A DNA stretch of 38,304 nt from Thiobacillus sp. UBA2186 (GTDB taxonomy: Bacteria > Pseudomonadota > Gammaproteobacteria > Burkholderiales > Thiobacillaceae): contig DCVO01000039.1 in NCBI GenBank assembly GCA_002327405.1, positions 1-38,304 on the forward strand, read 5' to 3'. Below, piece by piece: positions 9,139 through 15,734 of the stretch. The notes beneath the pieces are model-generated. The model was not told the origin of the DNA, searched no databases, and saw only the letters and a program-made list of their open reading frames with translations. Made by a program: the position numbers and the translations under genes. The stretch's first letter is position 1. The number at the start of each line of letters is the position of its first letter.

Positions 9139-9690
9139 CTAATGCGCGCGCAGCTTCGCCAGTTCATCCAGCAGATTCAGCACCAGCTCCCTGCCCAGCG
9201 GGCCCATACCCTTGGATAATTTGTCGGCGTCGCGCTCGCCGTCGACCAGGCGGCGCATGATGCCGCCCATGCGGGCCATGTCGCCGCCCGCCTTCACCAT
9301 CTGTTCGGCCATGTTGGCGAGCGCGGCGAATGCCTTGGCGTCGCCGCTGCCGGCGGCCTGGATCATGGCCGCAAGCCCCGGCGCGGCGGCCGCGCCATCG
9401 GGCTGCTGCACGGGCGGCAATGTGGCGGGATTGTCGAGACCGCGCAGGATGGCGTCGACCAGGATGCGGTCTTCCTCGTCCAGGCCGAGCTTGATGTCCT
9501 CGCCGCGCTTTCCGTCGATGATTTGCCTGATCGCCGCCACCAACCTGCCCCAGCCCGCCTCTTCCGCAGCCTTGAGGTGTTCGTGCAACCGCGGCAGCTG
9601 GCTGCGGTCGCGCAGCGCATTGACCACGCCGTGAATGAAGGCCGCATGCAGGCGCAGCACCTGCTCGACGGCACCGGGTAGTTGGGCCAT
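9139..9690 (-). CDS. hypothetical protein, mostly alpha-helical, 183 residues
   Basis: I do not recognise the family. ATG at 9690 (MAQLPGAVEQ) is preceded by AGGAACCGAAC, a good ribosome site. A longer in-frame extension would run across the prlF promoter and gene and is not credible. The product has no signal peptide or membrane helix. It is rich in Ala, Leu, Asp and Gly, with amphipathic stretches such as LHEHLKAAEEAGWGRLVAAIRQ and a Met/Gly-rich segment near residues 140-155. It is transcribed divergently from prlF-yhaV, and its leader carries a hairpin plus T-run (9703-9731). A link with the toxin-antitoxin pair is possible but only positional. Confidence 0.65.
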   Translation of the reverse strand: MAQLPGAVEQVLRLHAAFIHGVVNALRDRSQLPRLHEHLKAAEEAGWGRLVAAIRQIIDGKRGEDIKLGLDEEDRILVDAILRGLDNPATLPPVQQPDGAAAAPGLAAMIQAAGSGDAKAFAALANMAEQMVKAGGDMARMGGIMRRLVDGERDADKLSKGMGPLGRELVLNLLDELAKLRAH

Positions 9691-9702
9691 GTTCGGTTCC
9701 TG

Positions 9703-9731
9703 AAAAAAAAAGTGATTCAAACACGAATCAC
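9703..9731 (-). terminator. hairpin with T9 tract in the leader of the hypothetical gene (possible attenuator)
   Basis: On the minus strand GTGATTC, loop GTGTTT, GAATCAC is followed directly by nine T (plus-strand A 9703-9711; arms 9712-9718 and 9725-9731). This is an intrinsic-terminator shape, ending 12 bases upstream of the start codon at 9690. It could stop transcription entering from the prlF side, or act as an attenuator for the gene itself. Confidence 0.55.
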
Positions 9732-9756
9732 CCGGGTAAGGCGCCTTCTGTCTGGC

Positions 9757-9797
9757 AATGCATCCGCATTGACATGGCAATGCGGATGCATTACTGT
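9757..9797 (+). promoter_or_regulatory. prlF-yhaV promoter embedded in a 14-bp inverted-repeat operator
   Basis: AATGCATCCGCATT (9757-9770) and AATGCGGATGCATT (9779-9792) form a perfect inverted repeat with an 8-base spacer. A consensus -35 TTGACA (9769-9774) starts in the left arm. With 17-base spacing, the -10-like TACTGT (9792-9797) begins at the last base of the right arm. Repressor binding would cover the promoter, which fits the autoregulation known for PrlF-YhaV type modules. Confidence 0.7.
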
Positions 9798-9825
9798 ACA
9801 TGGCACCCACAACCGGAGAACCGCC

Positions 9826-10155
9826 ATGCCAGCCCTCCTCGAAGCCGAATCGACGCTGACCGACCGCTACCAGACGACGGTGCCGGAAACCGTGCGCCGC
9901 GCGCTTGGCTTGAGCAAGCGCGACAAGATCCACTACACCATCCGCTCGGACGGTGAGGTAGTGCTCACTCGCGCGGAATTGAGCGAGGCGGAAGACGCGG
10001 CGCTCGGTGCGTTTCTGGGTTTTCTGGCGCGTGACATCACCGAGCATCCCGAGCACCTGCATGCGGTGGATGCCGCGCTGGTGCAGCGCATCCGTTCGCT
10101 GGCCGGCGGCATTGAGGTCGACCTCGATGCCCCGCTGTCGGCGGACGATGAATGA
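9826..10155 (+). CDS. prlF: PrlF-type antitoxin (AbrB-like DNA-binding)
   Basis: 109 residues from ATG 9826, with GGAG about nine bases upstream. The N-terminal 50 residues (STLTDRYQTTVPETVRRALG, then KRDKIHYTIRSDGEVVL) are a swapped-hairpin AbrB/SpoVT fold as in PrlF (SohA). The C-terminal half is acidic and helical, as expected for the part that wraps the toxin. The stop overlaps the yhaV start by four bases (ATGA). PrlF neutralises YhaV and represses its own operon; the operator at 9757-9792 supports this here. Confidence 0.88.
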   Translation: MPALLEAESTLTDRYQTTVPETVRRALGLSKRDKIHYTIRSDGEVVLTRAELSEAEDAALGAFLGFLARDITEHPEHLHAVDAALVQRIRSLAGGIEVDLDAPLSADDE

Positions 10156-10661
10156 GTGGCGGCATCCCGCTGGTCGTCAATGGCTGGGCAATCTACGCGC
10201 ACCCGCTGTTCATTGACCAACTCGATGCCCTGATCGCGCAGGTCGAGGCCCTCAGGCAAAAGGATCCGGCCGGCCATGTCAAGAAGAACGCCACCAAGCG
10301 CCTGGCCGCCATCGCCAAACTGGCATTCGAGGTGATCCCGCAAGACCCGACGCGGACCGAGTACCGGCAGGGCGGCACGCTCGGCGACGAGCACAAGCAC
10401 TGGTTCCGCGCCAAGTTCTTCCAGCAGTATCGGCTGTTCTTCCGCTACCACGCTCAGGCAAAGGTGATCGTTTTCGCCTGGGTCAATGGCGAGGAGACGA
10501 AGCGCGCCTACGAGAGTGCGGACGACGCCTACCGGGTCTTCCGCAAGATGCTGGACAGCGGTCACCCGCCGGGTGACTGGAACCGCCTGCTGACCGAGGC
10601 GCGCGCCGAAGTGGAGCGGTTCAAGAAGGCCGCTTCAAGCGCATCGGCGACCCAGCCCTGA
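10152..10661 (+). CDS. yhaV: YhaV-type mRNA interferase toxin
   Basis: 169 residues, a little longer than E. coli YhaV (about 154). Recognised from GWAIYAHPLFIDQLDALI, the lysine-rich KNATKRLAAIAKLAFEVIPQ segment and the RelE-superfamily core FRAKFFQQYRLFFRYHAQAK followed by VIVFAWVNGEETKRAYES. YhaV is a ribosome-associated ribonuclease inhibiting growth when freed from PrlF. It starts within the prlF stop (ATGA), so the two are co-translated. There is no damage in the frame, so the module looks functional. Confidence 0.88.
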   Translation: MSGGIPLVVNGWAIYAHPLFIDQLDALIAQVEALRQKDPAGHVKKNATKRLAAIAKLAFEVIPQDPTRTEYRQGGTLGDEHKHWFRAKFFQQYRLFFRYHAQAKVIVFAWVNGEETKRAYESADDAYRVFRKMLDSGHPPGDWNRLLTEARAEVERFKKAASSASATQP

Positions 10662-10666
10662 TCGCC

Positions 10667-10692
10667 GGTTCGCGGCTAAAGCCGCTCCCACA
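10667..10692. repeat. REP-like palindromic element
   Basis: The 26-base element contains the stem GCGGC-TAAA-GCCGC (10672-10685) flanked by GGTTC and TCCCACA. The complement reads like the well-known REP sequence of pseudomonads and relatives (GTGGGAGCGGCTTTAGCC). It sits between the yhaV stop and the convergent globin-reductase gene and may act as a transcript end. Confidence 0.65.
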
Positions 10693-10733
10693 ACGCTGCT
10701 GGATTAGCCGGGATTACAGGCTGCGGTCGTCAC

Positions 10734-12305
10734 TCAGGCCCGGTTGCAGCCGCTGCAGTAAATGTGGCCCAGACGCAGGTGGTAGCGCACGTGCTCGCCC
10801 GGTTCGAGCACGCGCCCGCAGCTGTCGCACAGGGCGCCGACCTCCAGCACGGTTTCACCAAAGCCTTCCACCGGCAGCTCAACCCCATCGACCAGCCGGC
10901 CGAAGGGCTTGTCCTTGACGATGTCACTGCGGAAGCTTTCCTCGATGGCGAGCCAGCGCTGGATGTAAGGCTCGGCCAGTCCCTGCCGGCGCATGCATTC
11001 CGTCATCAGCGCTTCGCGGTAGTCGAACACCTCGTCGGGTATGACCATCCAGTGGTGCGCATTGCGCGGCCGATCGCCGAAGTACATTTTCTCGCCGGTG
11101 AAAATCTGCCGCATGAAGGAATAGACCTTTTCGATCAGGCGCTGCCTGGTCACGCCGGCGAAGTAGGGCGACAGCACGGGGTCTTCGAACACGCGGGTAT
11201 AGAAGTCGGTGAGGATCGCGCTCATCACTTCGCCCTCCTTCAGGGCCGCCCACATCTCGGGGTCGGGCGCGAACTCGCGGCGGCCGGAGTCGGGGTCCGC
11301 CTGCCCGCGCCCGGCGAGGGTGCGTTTTTTTGTGCGCAAATCCTTCAGCACGAAGGCGTCGGCACAAATGTCTTCGGGTTTTGCGCCCGCCTTTTCGGCG
11401 AGCGCCGTTGCGGCGTCGACCATGTCGGGATTGCCCGCCAGATGCACCTGCCAGCCGGCAAGGGAATCATGCACGGCAAATGCCAGGGCGTGCGCGCGAC
11501 ACTGCTGGAAGCCCTTGGGCACGGATTCCCGCGACACGCAGGGCACGTAATGGAAATTGGGTGCCCTGTCGGCAAGCTCGCGCAATTCGTCCACCAGGTA
11601 AAGTCCGTCGCGCTTCGAACTGCCATGATAAAGATGGACCTGGCCGCCATGGCCCGAAGCCAGGGCGGTGCGCACCACCCCGACCAAGGGGGCAAGGCCG
11701 GTGCCGGTGCCGACCAGCAGCATGCTCTGGGTAGGATTCTTGTGGGTATAGACGCAGTCTCCATTCGGCCCCTGGATGTCGATCTCGCCGCCCACTTCCA
11801 GTTCGTCGATCAGCCAGTTGCTCATGGCGCCGTTCGGCATGCGTTTGACGTGCAATTCCAGGAAATAGTCTTCGCCCGGCACGCTGGCCAGCGAGTAGCT
11901 GCGGCTCACGCCATCCGGCCGGCGCAGATTGATGAACTGGCCGGAACGGTAGTGCATTGCCAGCGAGGGCTCGAGCAGGATGCGGTAAATATCCCTGGCC
12001 AGCTGCTCCTTGCCCGCCACCACGGCCGTGAAGTACAGGTCTTCGTCCAATGGCGGGGCAATGGCGATGTCCTGAACAGGACGGCAGACGCAGGGCAGGA
12101 AATAGTTTTTCGCCGCCAGGCTCGCCTTCAGCCCTTTCTGTGACTCCTCCGGGAGTTCTCCGCCGGTTGCGCGCTGCAGGCACACCTGGCAAACGCCATT
12201 GCGGCAGGAGAAGGGGATGTTCACGCCCTGCCGCAGGAAGGCCTCGAGGATGGATTCGCCCTCGCGGCAGTTGTAGGTTTTCCCCTCATAAGTTATGTCA
12301 GCCAT
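10734..12305 (-). CDS. ferredoxin / FNR reductase / truncated globin / zinc-ribbon fusion protein
   Basis: 523 residues from ATG 12305; a TTG eight codons upstream is less likely. Domains in order: plant-type 2Fe-2S ferredoxin (C34, C39, C42, C72) at about 1-85; FAD-binding FNR barrel (RSYS 135-138); NAD(P)-binding domain with GTGTGLAP 199-206 to about 325; truncated haemoglobin-like domain about 355-465, where H417 is placed as the proximal heme ligand by the HxxxxI(T/P)xxxF spacing (I422, F427); and a zinc ribbon C493xxC496...C517xxC520. Electrons would pass from NAD(P)H through FAD and 2Fe-2S to the globin heme, as in flavohaemoglobin NO dioxygenase, but in the reverse domain order. No signal peptide, so cytoplasmic. 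The start overlaps the YkgJ gene stop by eight bases. NO or O2 chemistry is inferred. Confidence 0.85.
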   Translation of the reverse strand: MADITYEGKTYNCREGESILEAFLRQGVNIPFSCRNGVCQVCLQRATGGELPEESQKGLKASLAAKNYFLPCVCRPVQDIAIAPPLDEDLYFTAVVAGKEQLARDIYRILLEPSLAMHYRSGQFINLRRPDGVSRSYSLASVPGEDYFLELHVKRMPNGAMSNWLIDELEVGGEIDIQGPNGDCVYTHKNPTQSMLLVGTGTGLAPLVGVVRTALASGHGGQVHLYHGSSKRDGLYLVDELRELADRAPNFHYVPCVSRESVPKGFQQCRAHALAFAVHDSLAGWQVHLAGNPDMVDAATALAEKAGAKPEDICADAFVLKDLRTKKRTLAGRGQADPDSGRREFAPDPEMWAALKEGEVMSAILTDFYTRVFEDPVLSPYFAGVTRQRLIEKVYSFMRQIFTGEKMYFGDRPRNAHHWMVIPDEVFDYREALMTECMRRQGLAEPYIQRWLAIEESFRSDIVKDKPFGRLVDGVELPVEGFGETVLEVGALCDSCGRVLEPGEHVRYHLRLGHIYCSGCNRA

Positions 12306-12696
12306 TGTTTTTCCATTCTTTGTCGCCAACTTCGGTCGGGCTGCAGCCCGGTATCCTGATGCATTCCTCCGGAGAAAGGTGAAGGCCCAGGGAATCCCTG
12401 GACAACTGGGCGATGTTTTTCACCCCCAAACGGATTGCCGCCTGCAGCAGGTAGTCGTGGTTGCAGTCGTATTCGCGGCAGATGCGCGGCCGCTTTTCCC
12501 AGATGCCGCAGCAGTGCGTATCGCGGTCCAGATGGATGCACAAGCCATCCGGTCCCTTGTCGACGAAACCCTTCGCGGGCAAGCCGTTCGTGCCGGGCTC
12601 GCGCTCGCCCTCGTCGAGCCTGACAAGCAGCCTGCAGCAGAAAGTGCGGCAGCCCAGCCGCCTGCCGGCCTCGCAATCGATCAGGTTCTCGCCCAT
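12298..12696 (-). CDS. YkgJ-type cysteine-cluster protein
   Basis: 132 residues with the YkgJ-family cysteine pattern: an early C-x7-C-x3-CC cluster (LIDCEAGRRLGCRTFCC), then CCGIWEKRPRICREYDC. The family is annotated as a putative zinc- or iron-chelating domain; some members modify or chaperone metal proteins, but no firm reaction is known. No signal peptide. The 3' end overlaps the globin-reductase start, so the two are translationally coupled, which suggests a role in metal or cluster handling for that enzyme (inference). Confidence 0.8.
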   Translation of the reverse strand: MGENLIDCEAGRRLGCRTFCCRLLVRLDEGEREPGTNGLPAKGFVDKGPDGLCIHLDRDTHCCGIWEKRPRICREYDCNHDYLLQAAIRLGVKNIAQLSRDSLGLHLSPEECIRIPGCSPTEVGDKEWKNNG

Positions 12697-12733
12697 TGCC
12701 CGAATGCCCGGTCAATGCAGGCAGCGTCAAATC

Positions 12734-12883
12734 CTATTCAAGCCCGGCCATCGCCAGCAAGGCCGGCACCGTCAGCCAGAGCAGGCCCTTGATCAGAAAG
12801 AACATAAACCCGCCCACGCCAAGCTGTTTCAGCCAGGCCGGCTGAATTTTCGGCTGCGAAATCGCGCCATTCACGGTTTTCAT
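12734..12883 (-). CDS. 49-residue single-pass membrane protein
   Basis: ATG 12883 is preceded by a strong GGAGG five bases away, which decides this start against a longer in-frame reading that overlaps the upstream gene. The short basic N-terminal part (KTVNGAISQPKIQPAWLKQL) is followed by GVGGFMFFLIKGLLWLTVPA, one membrane helix. I do not recognise the family. It lies 43 bases after the Roadblock gene and 37 bases before the YkgJ gene, in the same direction. It may tether a soluble partner to the membrane (inference). Confidence 0.7.
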   Translation of the reverse strand: MKTVNGAISQPKIQPAWLKQLGVGGFMFFLIKGLLWLTVPALLAMAGLE

Positions 12884-12926
12884 GACAACCTCCGTCGGTA
12901 TGCGTCCGGGGAATTCTCCGGACGGT

Positions 12927-13307
12927 TCACACAACGCCAAGCGCTGAAATTTCGCTCGACGTCCTCCTTGCCTCGACCAGCATCATGCCCAGGTTGGCGC
13001 TGGGCCGGGACACAACTGCCAGCACCGCTTTCTCGCCAATGCGCAGGAGCAGCACGTAGCCCTCCTCGCCGTGGATCAGAATCTGCTTCAGGGAGCCGCG
13101 CTTCAGTTCGATCGAGGCTTTCTCGCCCAGCGACAGAAGGGTTGCGCATATGGCCCCGAGCCTTACGCTGTTGACTTCATCGCCCAGCACCGTGGCGAGG
13201 CTGTGCCCGTCGCGGGACATGACCGCAGACGCCTGAATGTCGGCGGAAGTCGAGTTCAGGCGTTTCAGGATTGGGGTGACGGCACTTGCCACTGCCTCTT
13301 TGTTCAC
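12927..13307 (-). CDS. Roadblock/LC7-domain protein (second of two)
   Basis: 126 residues with a GTG start at 13307; GGGAG sits six bases upstream. The protein is a single Roadblock/LC7 domain: helix, then ASAVMSRDGHSLATVLGDEV, a helix (VRLGAICATLLSLGEKASIE), and strands KQILIHGEEGYVLLLRIGEK and AVLAVVSRPSANLGMMLVEA. MglB and the conservon CvnB proteins of this superfamily regulate small GTPases as dimers. The encoded small GTPase lies two genes beyond the sister Roadblock protein. The exact biochemical effect (GAP or scaffold) cannot be read from sequence. Confidence 0.88.
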   Translation of the reverse strand: MNKEAVASAVTPILKRLNSTSADIQASAVMSRDGHSLATVLGDEVNSVRLGAICATLLSLGEKASIELKRGSLKQILIHGEEGYVLLLRIGEKAVLAVVSRPSANLGMMLVEARRTSSEISALGVV

Positions 13308-13358
13308 TGCTTCTCCCTGATACTTGTCACGAGCAGCGCCAATAAACTGCTATTTGTC

Positions 13359-13391
13359 CATCCCGGCGCGCACAGAGCGCGCGCCGGGATG
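13359..13391. repeat. 13-bp perfect inverted repeat between the two Roadblock genes
   Basis: CATCCCGGCGCGC (13359-13371) and GCGCGCCGGGATG (13379-13391) pair perfectly over a 7-base loop. The flanks TGTC/GACA extend the symmetry imperfectly. It resembles the common dispersed CATCCCGG/CCGGGATG stem. It could reduce read-through within the minus-strand operon or stabilise the upstream message. Confidence 0.75.
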
Positions 13392-13411
13392 ACACCTTGG
13401 CACACTCAGGC

Positions 13412-13816
13412 TCAAGCAACGGCTTCCAGCGTGGGCATGGCCTGGCGAGCCTTGGTCAGCACCATGCCGAGGTTGGCGCTCTTGCGGCACACGAAAGCCG
13501 CCACCTGATCTTCGGACTTCTTGGAACGCAGGAACACGTGGATCAGGTTGTCGCTGTTGACAATGATTTCCTGGAAGTAGTGGTGCGGATCCGCCGCATG
13601 GCCGCGCGCCTTCTTGAAAATGTTCTCGATGACCGACACGTTGTTGCCCTGGAACAGGTCCGAAGTGGCGGCGGCGAGAAGGTCCATCACTTCGCCGGGA
13701 TGCGAATCCACGGTTTTGACGGCCAGCAGCATGCCGGAGGCCAGATCGACGTAGCCGCCGGCCACGCATTCGGGAACGGTGCTGATGGCATTGCTGAGCG
13801 CTTGATCAAGAGACAT
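13412..13816 (-). CDS. Roadblock/LC7-like protein (first of two)
   Basis: 134 residues; ATG 13816 has AAGGAA about eight bases upstream. The fold pattern is that of Roadblock/LC7: N-terminal helix, GGYVDLASGMLLAVKTVDSH, a central helix carrying DLLAAATSDLFQG, then YFQEIIVNSDNLIHVFLRSK and QVAAFVCRKSANLGMVLTKA. The last segment closely parallels the sister protein (SRPSANLGMMLVEA). It lies 24 bases after the ABC-phosphatase gene. Having two different Roadblock proteins suggests a heterodimer, or separate partners for one GTPase (inference). Confidence 0.82.
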   Translation of the reverse strand: MSLDQALSNAISTVPECVAGGYVDLASGMLLAVKTVDSHPGEVMDLLAAATSDLFQGNNVSVIENIFKKARGHAADPHHYFQEIIVNSDNLIHVFLRSKKSEDQVAAFVCRKSANLGMVLTKARQAMPTLEAVA

Positions 13817-13840
13817 CTTTTATTTCCTTCCATTTGGGTT

Positions 13841-15175
13841 TCAATTAACAGAGGCCAGACGGCCGTTCATTTCCCGGCGACTCGAAACGGATTCCGAGAA
13901 TCGCTCCAGAAACCTTACCTGTTCGTCGGACTGCACCCAGCGGGGCTCGATCCGGCGAACCGATTCCAATGCGTCGAGGGCGGACTTGCCCTCCATGATG
14001 AGATGCGAGGCCAGCATGGTGCCGGTGCGGCCCAGCCCCGCGCGGCAGTGATAGGCGACCACGCGGCCCTCCGCCATCAGGCCGGCGACCTTGCGGCACA
14101 TCTGCTCGGCCTCCTCCAGCCCTGGGGCCTGCATGTCCCTGACCGGCATCCACAGCCCCTGGATGCCGCGGCTTTGCAAGGCCTCCGAATCGACCGGCCT
14201 GGTGGTGAGCGATACCAGGGTGCTGACGCCGACGCGCTTCAAGGCGTCGAGGTCGTATTCGATGTCCTGCACGATGCCCGGCCTGGGGGTACCGGCCAGC
14301 AGCCCCTTCTTCAACCACAGGAAGCCGCGCGGCCCCAGGCTCTCGCGCACATAGTTCCTGGCCGCATCCGGCAGCACCGGCAACAACGGCAACATCGATT
14401 CGTCGAGTTCCTCGGGCTTGGCGTCGGGGGAGGGCAGCACGCAAGAGCCTGTGCGGACGAAATCGGCCACGACCGGCGAGGCGGGTTTTTCAAAAAACTG
14501 TTTTGCCGGCGCGCAGGACTGGATCGCACCGCCGGCAAGCAGGGCGGTCTGCCCGCCCAGTTCAATCGCATCCTGCTGGTTGTGCGAAACCACCAGCACG
14601 CCGCGCCTTTCGCCCTGCCCCTTGAGGAATTTCAGCAAGGGCAGGCTGTCTTCCCATGCCAGGTCGGCGGTCGGTTCGTCGACGCAGAGCAGGCGCGGGT
14701 CGGCCGCGGCAGTACGGGCAATGGCCAGATGGCGCTGCACGGCCAGCGGCAGTTCGACAACCGGCCGGTCCAGTCCATCCAGCAGGTCCTGCAGTCCGGC
14801 CTCCGCCAGCAGGGTCTTCGCGACTTCGCGTTTTGCCGTCAGCGTCAGCGAATTGCGCTCCGCCACGCCGTTGACAATGTTTTCCAGTACGCTGGACATC
14901 AGCAGTCGCGCATTCTGGGCAACCAGCGCCGGACCGTTTTCCGTACCCAGCGGCAACCCACGGTATAAGGCCTCACCCCAGGTGCGGAACGAGGGGACGG
15001 CATTGTTGATCCCCGCGACAGAGCGCAACAGCGTCGACTTGCCGGTCCCGACCGGCCCCATGACCACCATCACGCCCGGGCCGCCAAGTTCCAGATTGAC
15101 CGCGTTCAGCACGATGCGGTCGCCGAAGGCGACGCCGAAATCACGCAGGCTGAGGATGGGAGGAGAAAGGCTCAT
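13841..15175 (-). CDS. ABC ATPase domain fused to a tyrosine/dual-specificity phosphatase domain
   Basis: 444 residues from ATG 15175. Residues 1-240 form an ABC nucleotide-binding domain: Walker A GPVGTGKS 40-47, Q-loop Q87, Walker B LLCVDEP with D166/E167, and switch H198. The signature motif is degenerate (LPLAVQ, 142-147, instead of LSGGQ). After a linker, residues about 285-435 form a cysteine phosphatase with HCRAGLGRTG (C377, R383) and a candidate general acid D347. No permease or membrane segment is encoded nearby, so a transport role is doubtful. Ligand-gated control of the phosphatase is more attractive (inference). It sits between the small GTPase (22 bases upstream) and the first Roadblock gene. 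Both halves are open and continuous, so this is a real fusion. Confidence 0.88.
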   Translation of the reverse strand: MSLSPPILSLRDFGVAFGDRIVLNAVNLELGGPGVMVVMGPVGTGKSTLLRSVAGINNAVPSFRTWGEALYRGLPLGTENGPALVAQNARLLMSSVLENIVNGVAERNSLTLTAKREVAKTLLAEAGLQDLLDGLDRPVVELPLAVQRHLAIARTAAADPRLLCVDEPTADLAWEDSLPLLKFLKGQGERRGVLVVSHNQQDAIELGGQTALLAGGAIQSCAPAKQFFEKPASPVVADFVRTGSCVLPSPDAKPEELDESMLPLLPVLPDAARNYVRESLGPRGFLWLKKGLLAGTPRPGIVQDIEYDLDALKRVGVSTLVSLTTRPVDSEALQSRGIQGLWMPVRDMQAPGLEEAEQMCRKVAGLMAEGRVVAYHCRAGLGRTGTMLASHLIMEGKSALDALESVRRIEPRWVQSDEQVRFLERFSESVSSRREMNGRLASVN

Positions 15176-15197
15176 GGGATCGTCGTGGCGCGGGGGG

Positions 15198-15734
15198 TTA
15201 GTGCTTGAGCCCCGGGTCCAGGGTGTAGAGCAGCGACTGGACGAGGGTGATCACGTCCTCGGGCCGGCGGCCGTCGACATCGAACACCGGCGCCTTCATG
15301 CCGCGCCGCGCCAGGCAGGCCGCATAGTCGTCGATGTCGGGGCCCTTGCCCGGCTGCATGCGGGTGACGCCCACCGCCAGGGCGGTGCGGTCGATGTAAT
15401 CCTTGAAGCTGTCGAGATAGAACTCCATTTCATCGAGCGGCTTTTCGCTCTGGTTGTTGAGCAGCAGGATGAGGCCGATGCCTCCCTCGACGATGATTTC
15501 CCACATGAAATCGAAGCGCACCTGCCCCGGCACGCCGTACAGGTGCAAGTGCTCGCCGCCGCCCAGTTCCATGAGCCCGTAATCCATGGCCACCGTGGTC
15601 TTGTCCTTGATGTTCTTGACCTCGTCCGTGGCCGACTCCTCGGTGGTGAAGGGCTCGATGTCGCTGATCGAGGCGATGGAAGTGGTCTTGCCGGCGCCGA
15701 CCGGGCCGGCGAACACGATCTTGTAGACGCTCAT
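15198..15734 (-). CDS. small Ras-like GTPase of the COG2229/conservon CvnD type
   Basis: 178 residues from ATG 15734, overlapping the upstream stop by four bases (ATGA). P-loop GPVGAGKT 10-17, switch-I-like TTVAMDYG (47 is the candidate switch threonine), switch II YGVPGQVRF (Gln71), and then GVTRMQ where the guanine-specifying NKxD would be. The G4 motif is therefore degenerate, as in several members of this family. These GTPases pair with Roadblock proteins in MglA/MglB-like polarity systems and in actinobacterial conservons. It is flanked by a regulator-like gene and the ABC-phosphatase gene. Confidence 0.88.
   Translation of the reverse strand: MSVYKIVFAGPVGAGKTTSIASISDIEPFTTEESATDEVKNIKDKTTVAMDYGLMELGGGEHLHLYGVPGQVRFDFMWEIIVEGGIGLILLLNNQSEKPLDEMEFYLDSFKDYIDRTALAVGVTRMQPGKGPDIDDYAACLARRGMKAPVFDVDGRRPEDVITLVQSLLYTLDPGLKH

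Noticed and set aside
9691..10062. N-terminal extension of the minus-strand hypothetical protein into the prlF gene
   Set aside because: It would cross the prlF promoter and coding region antisense; ATG 9690 has its own ribosome site.
10764..12143. A 459-residue plus-strand frame opposite the ferredoxin-globin fusion
   Set aside because: The minus strand shows ferredoxin, FNR, globin and zinc-ribbon motifs; the plus frame is a His/Gly-rich shadow.
13841..15175. Interpreting the ABC-phosphatase gene as an ordinary ABC importer/exporter ATPase
   Set aside because: No permease or binding protein is encoded in the cluster, the signature motif is degenerate, and a phosphatase domain with intact CX5R is fused in frame.
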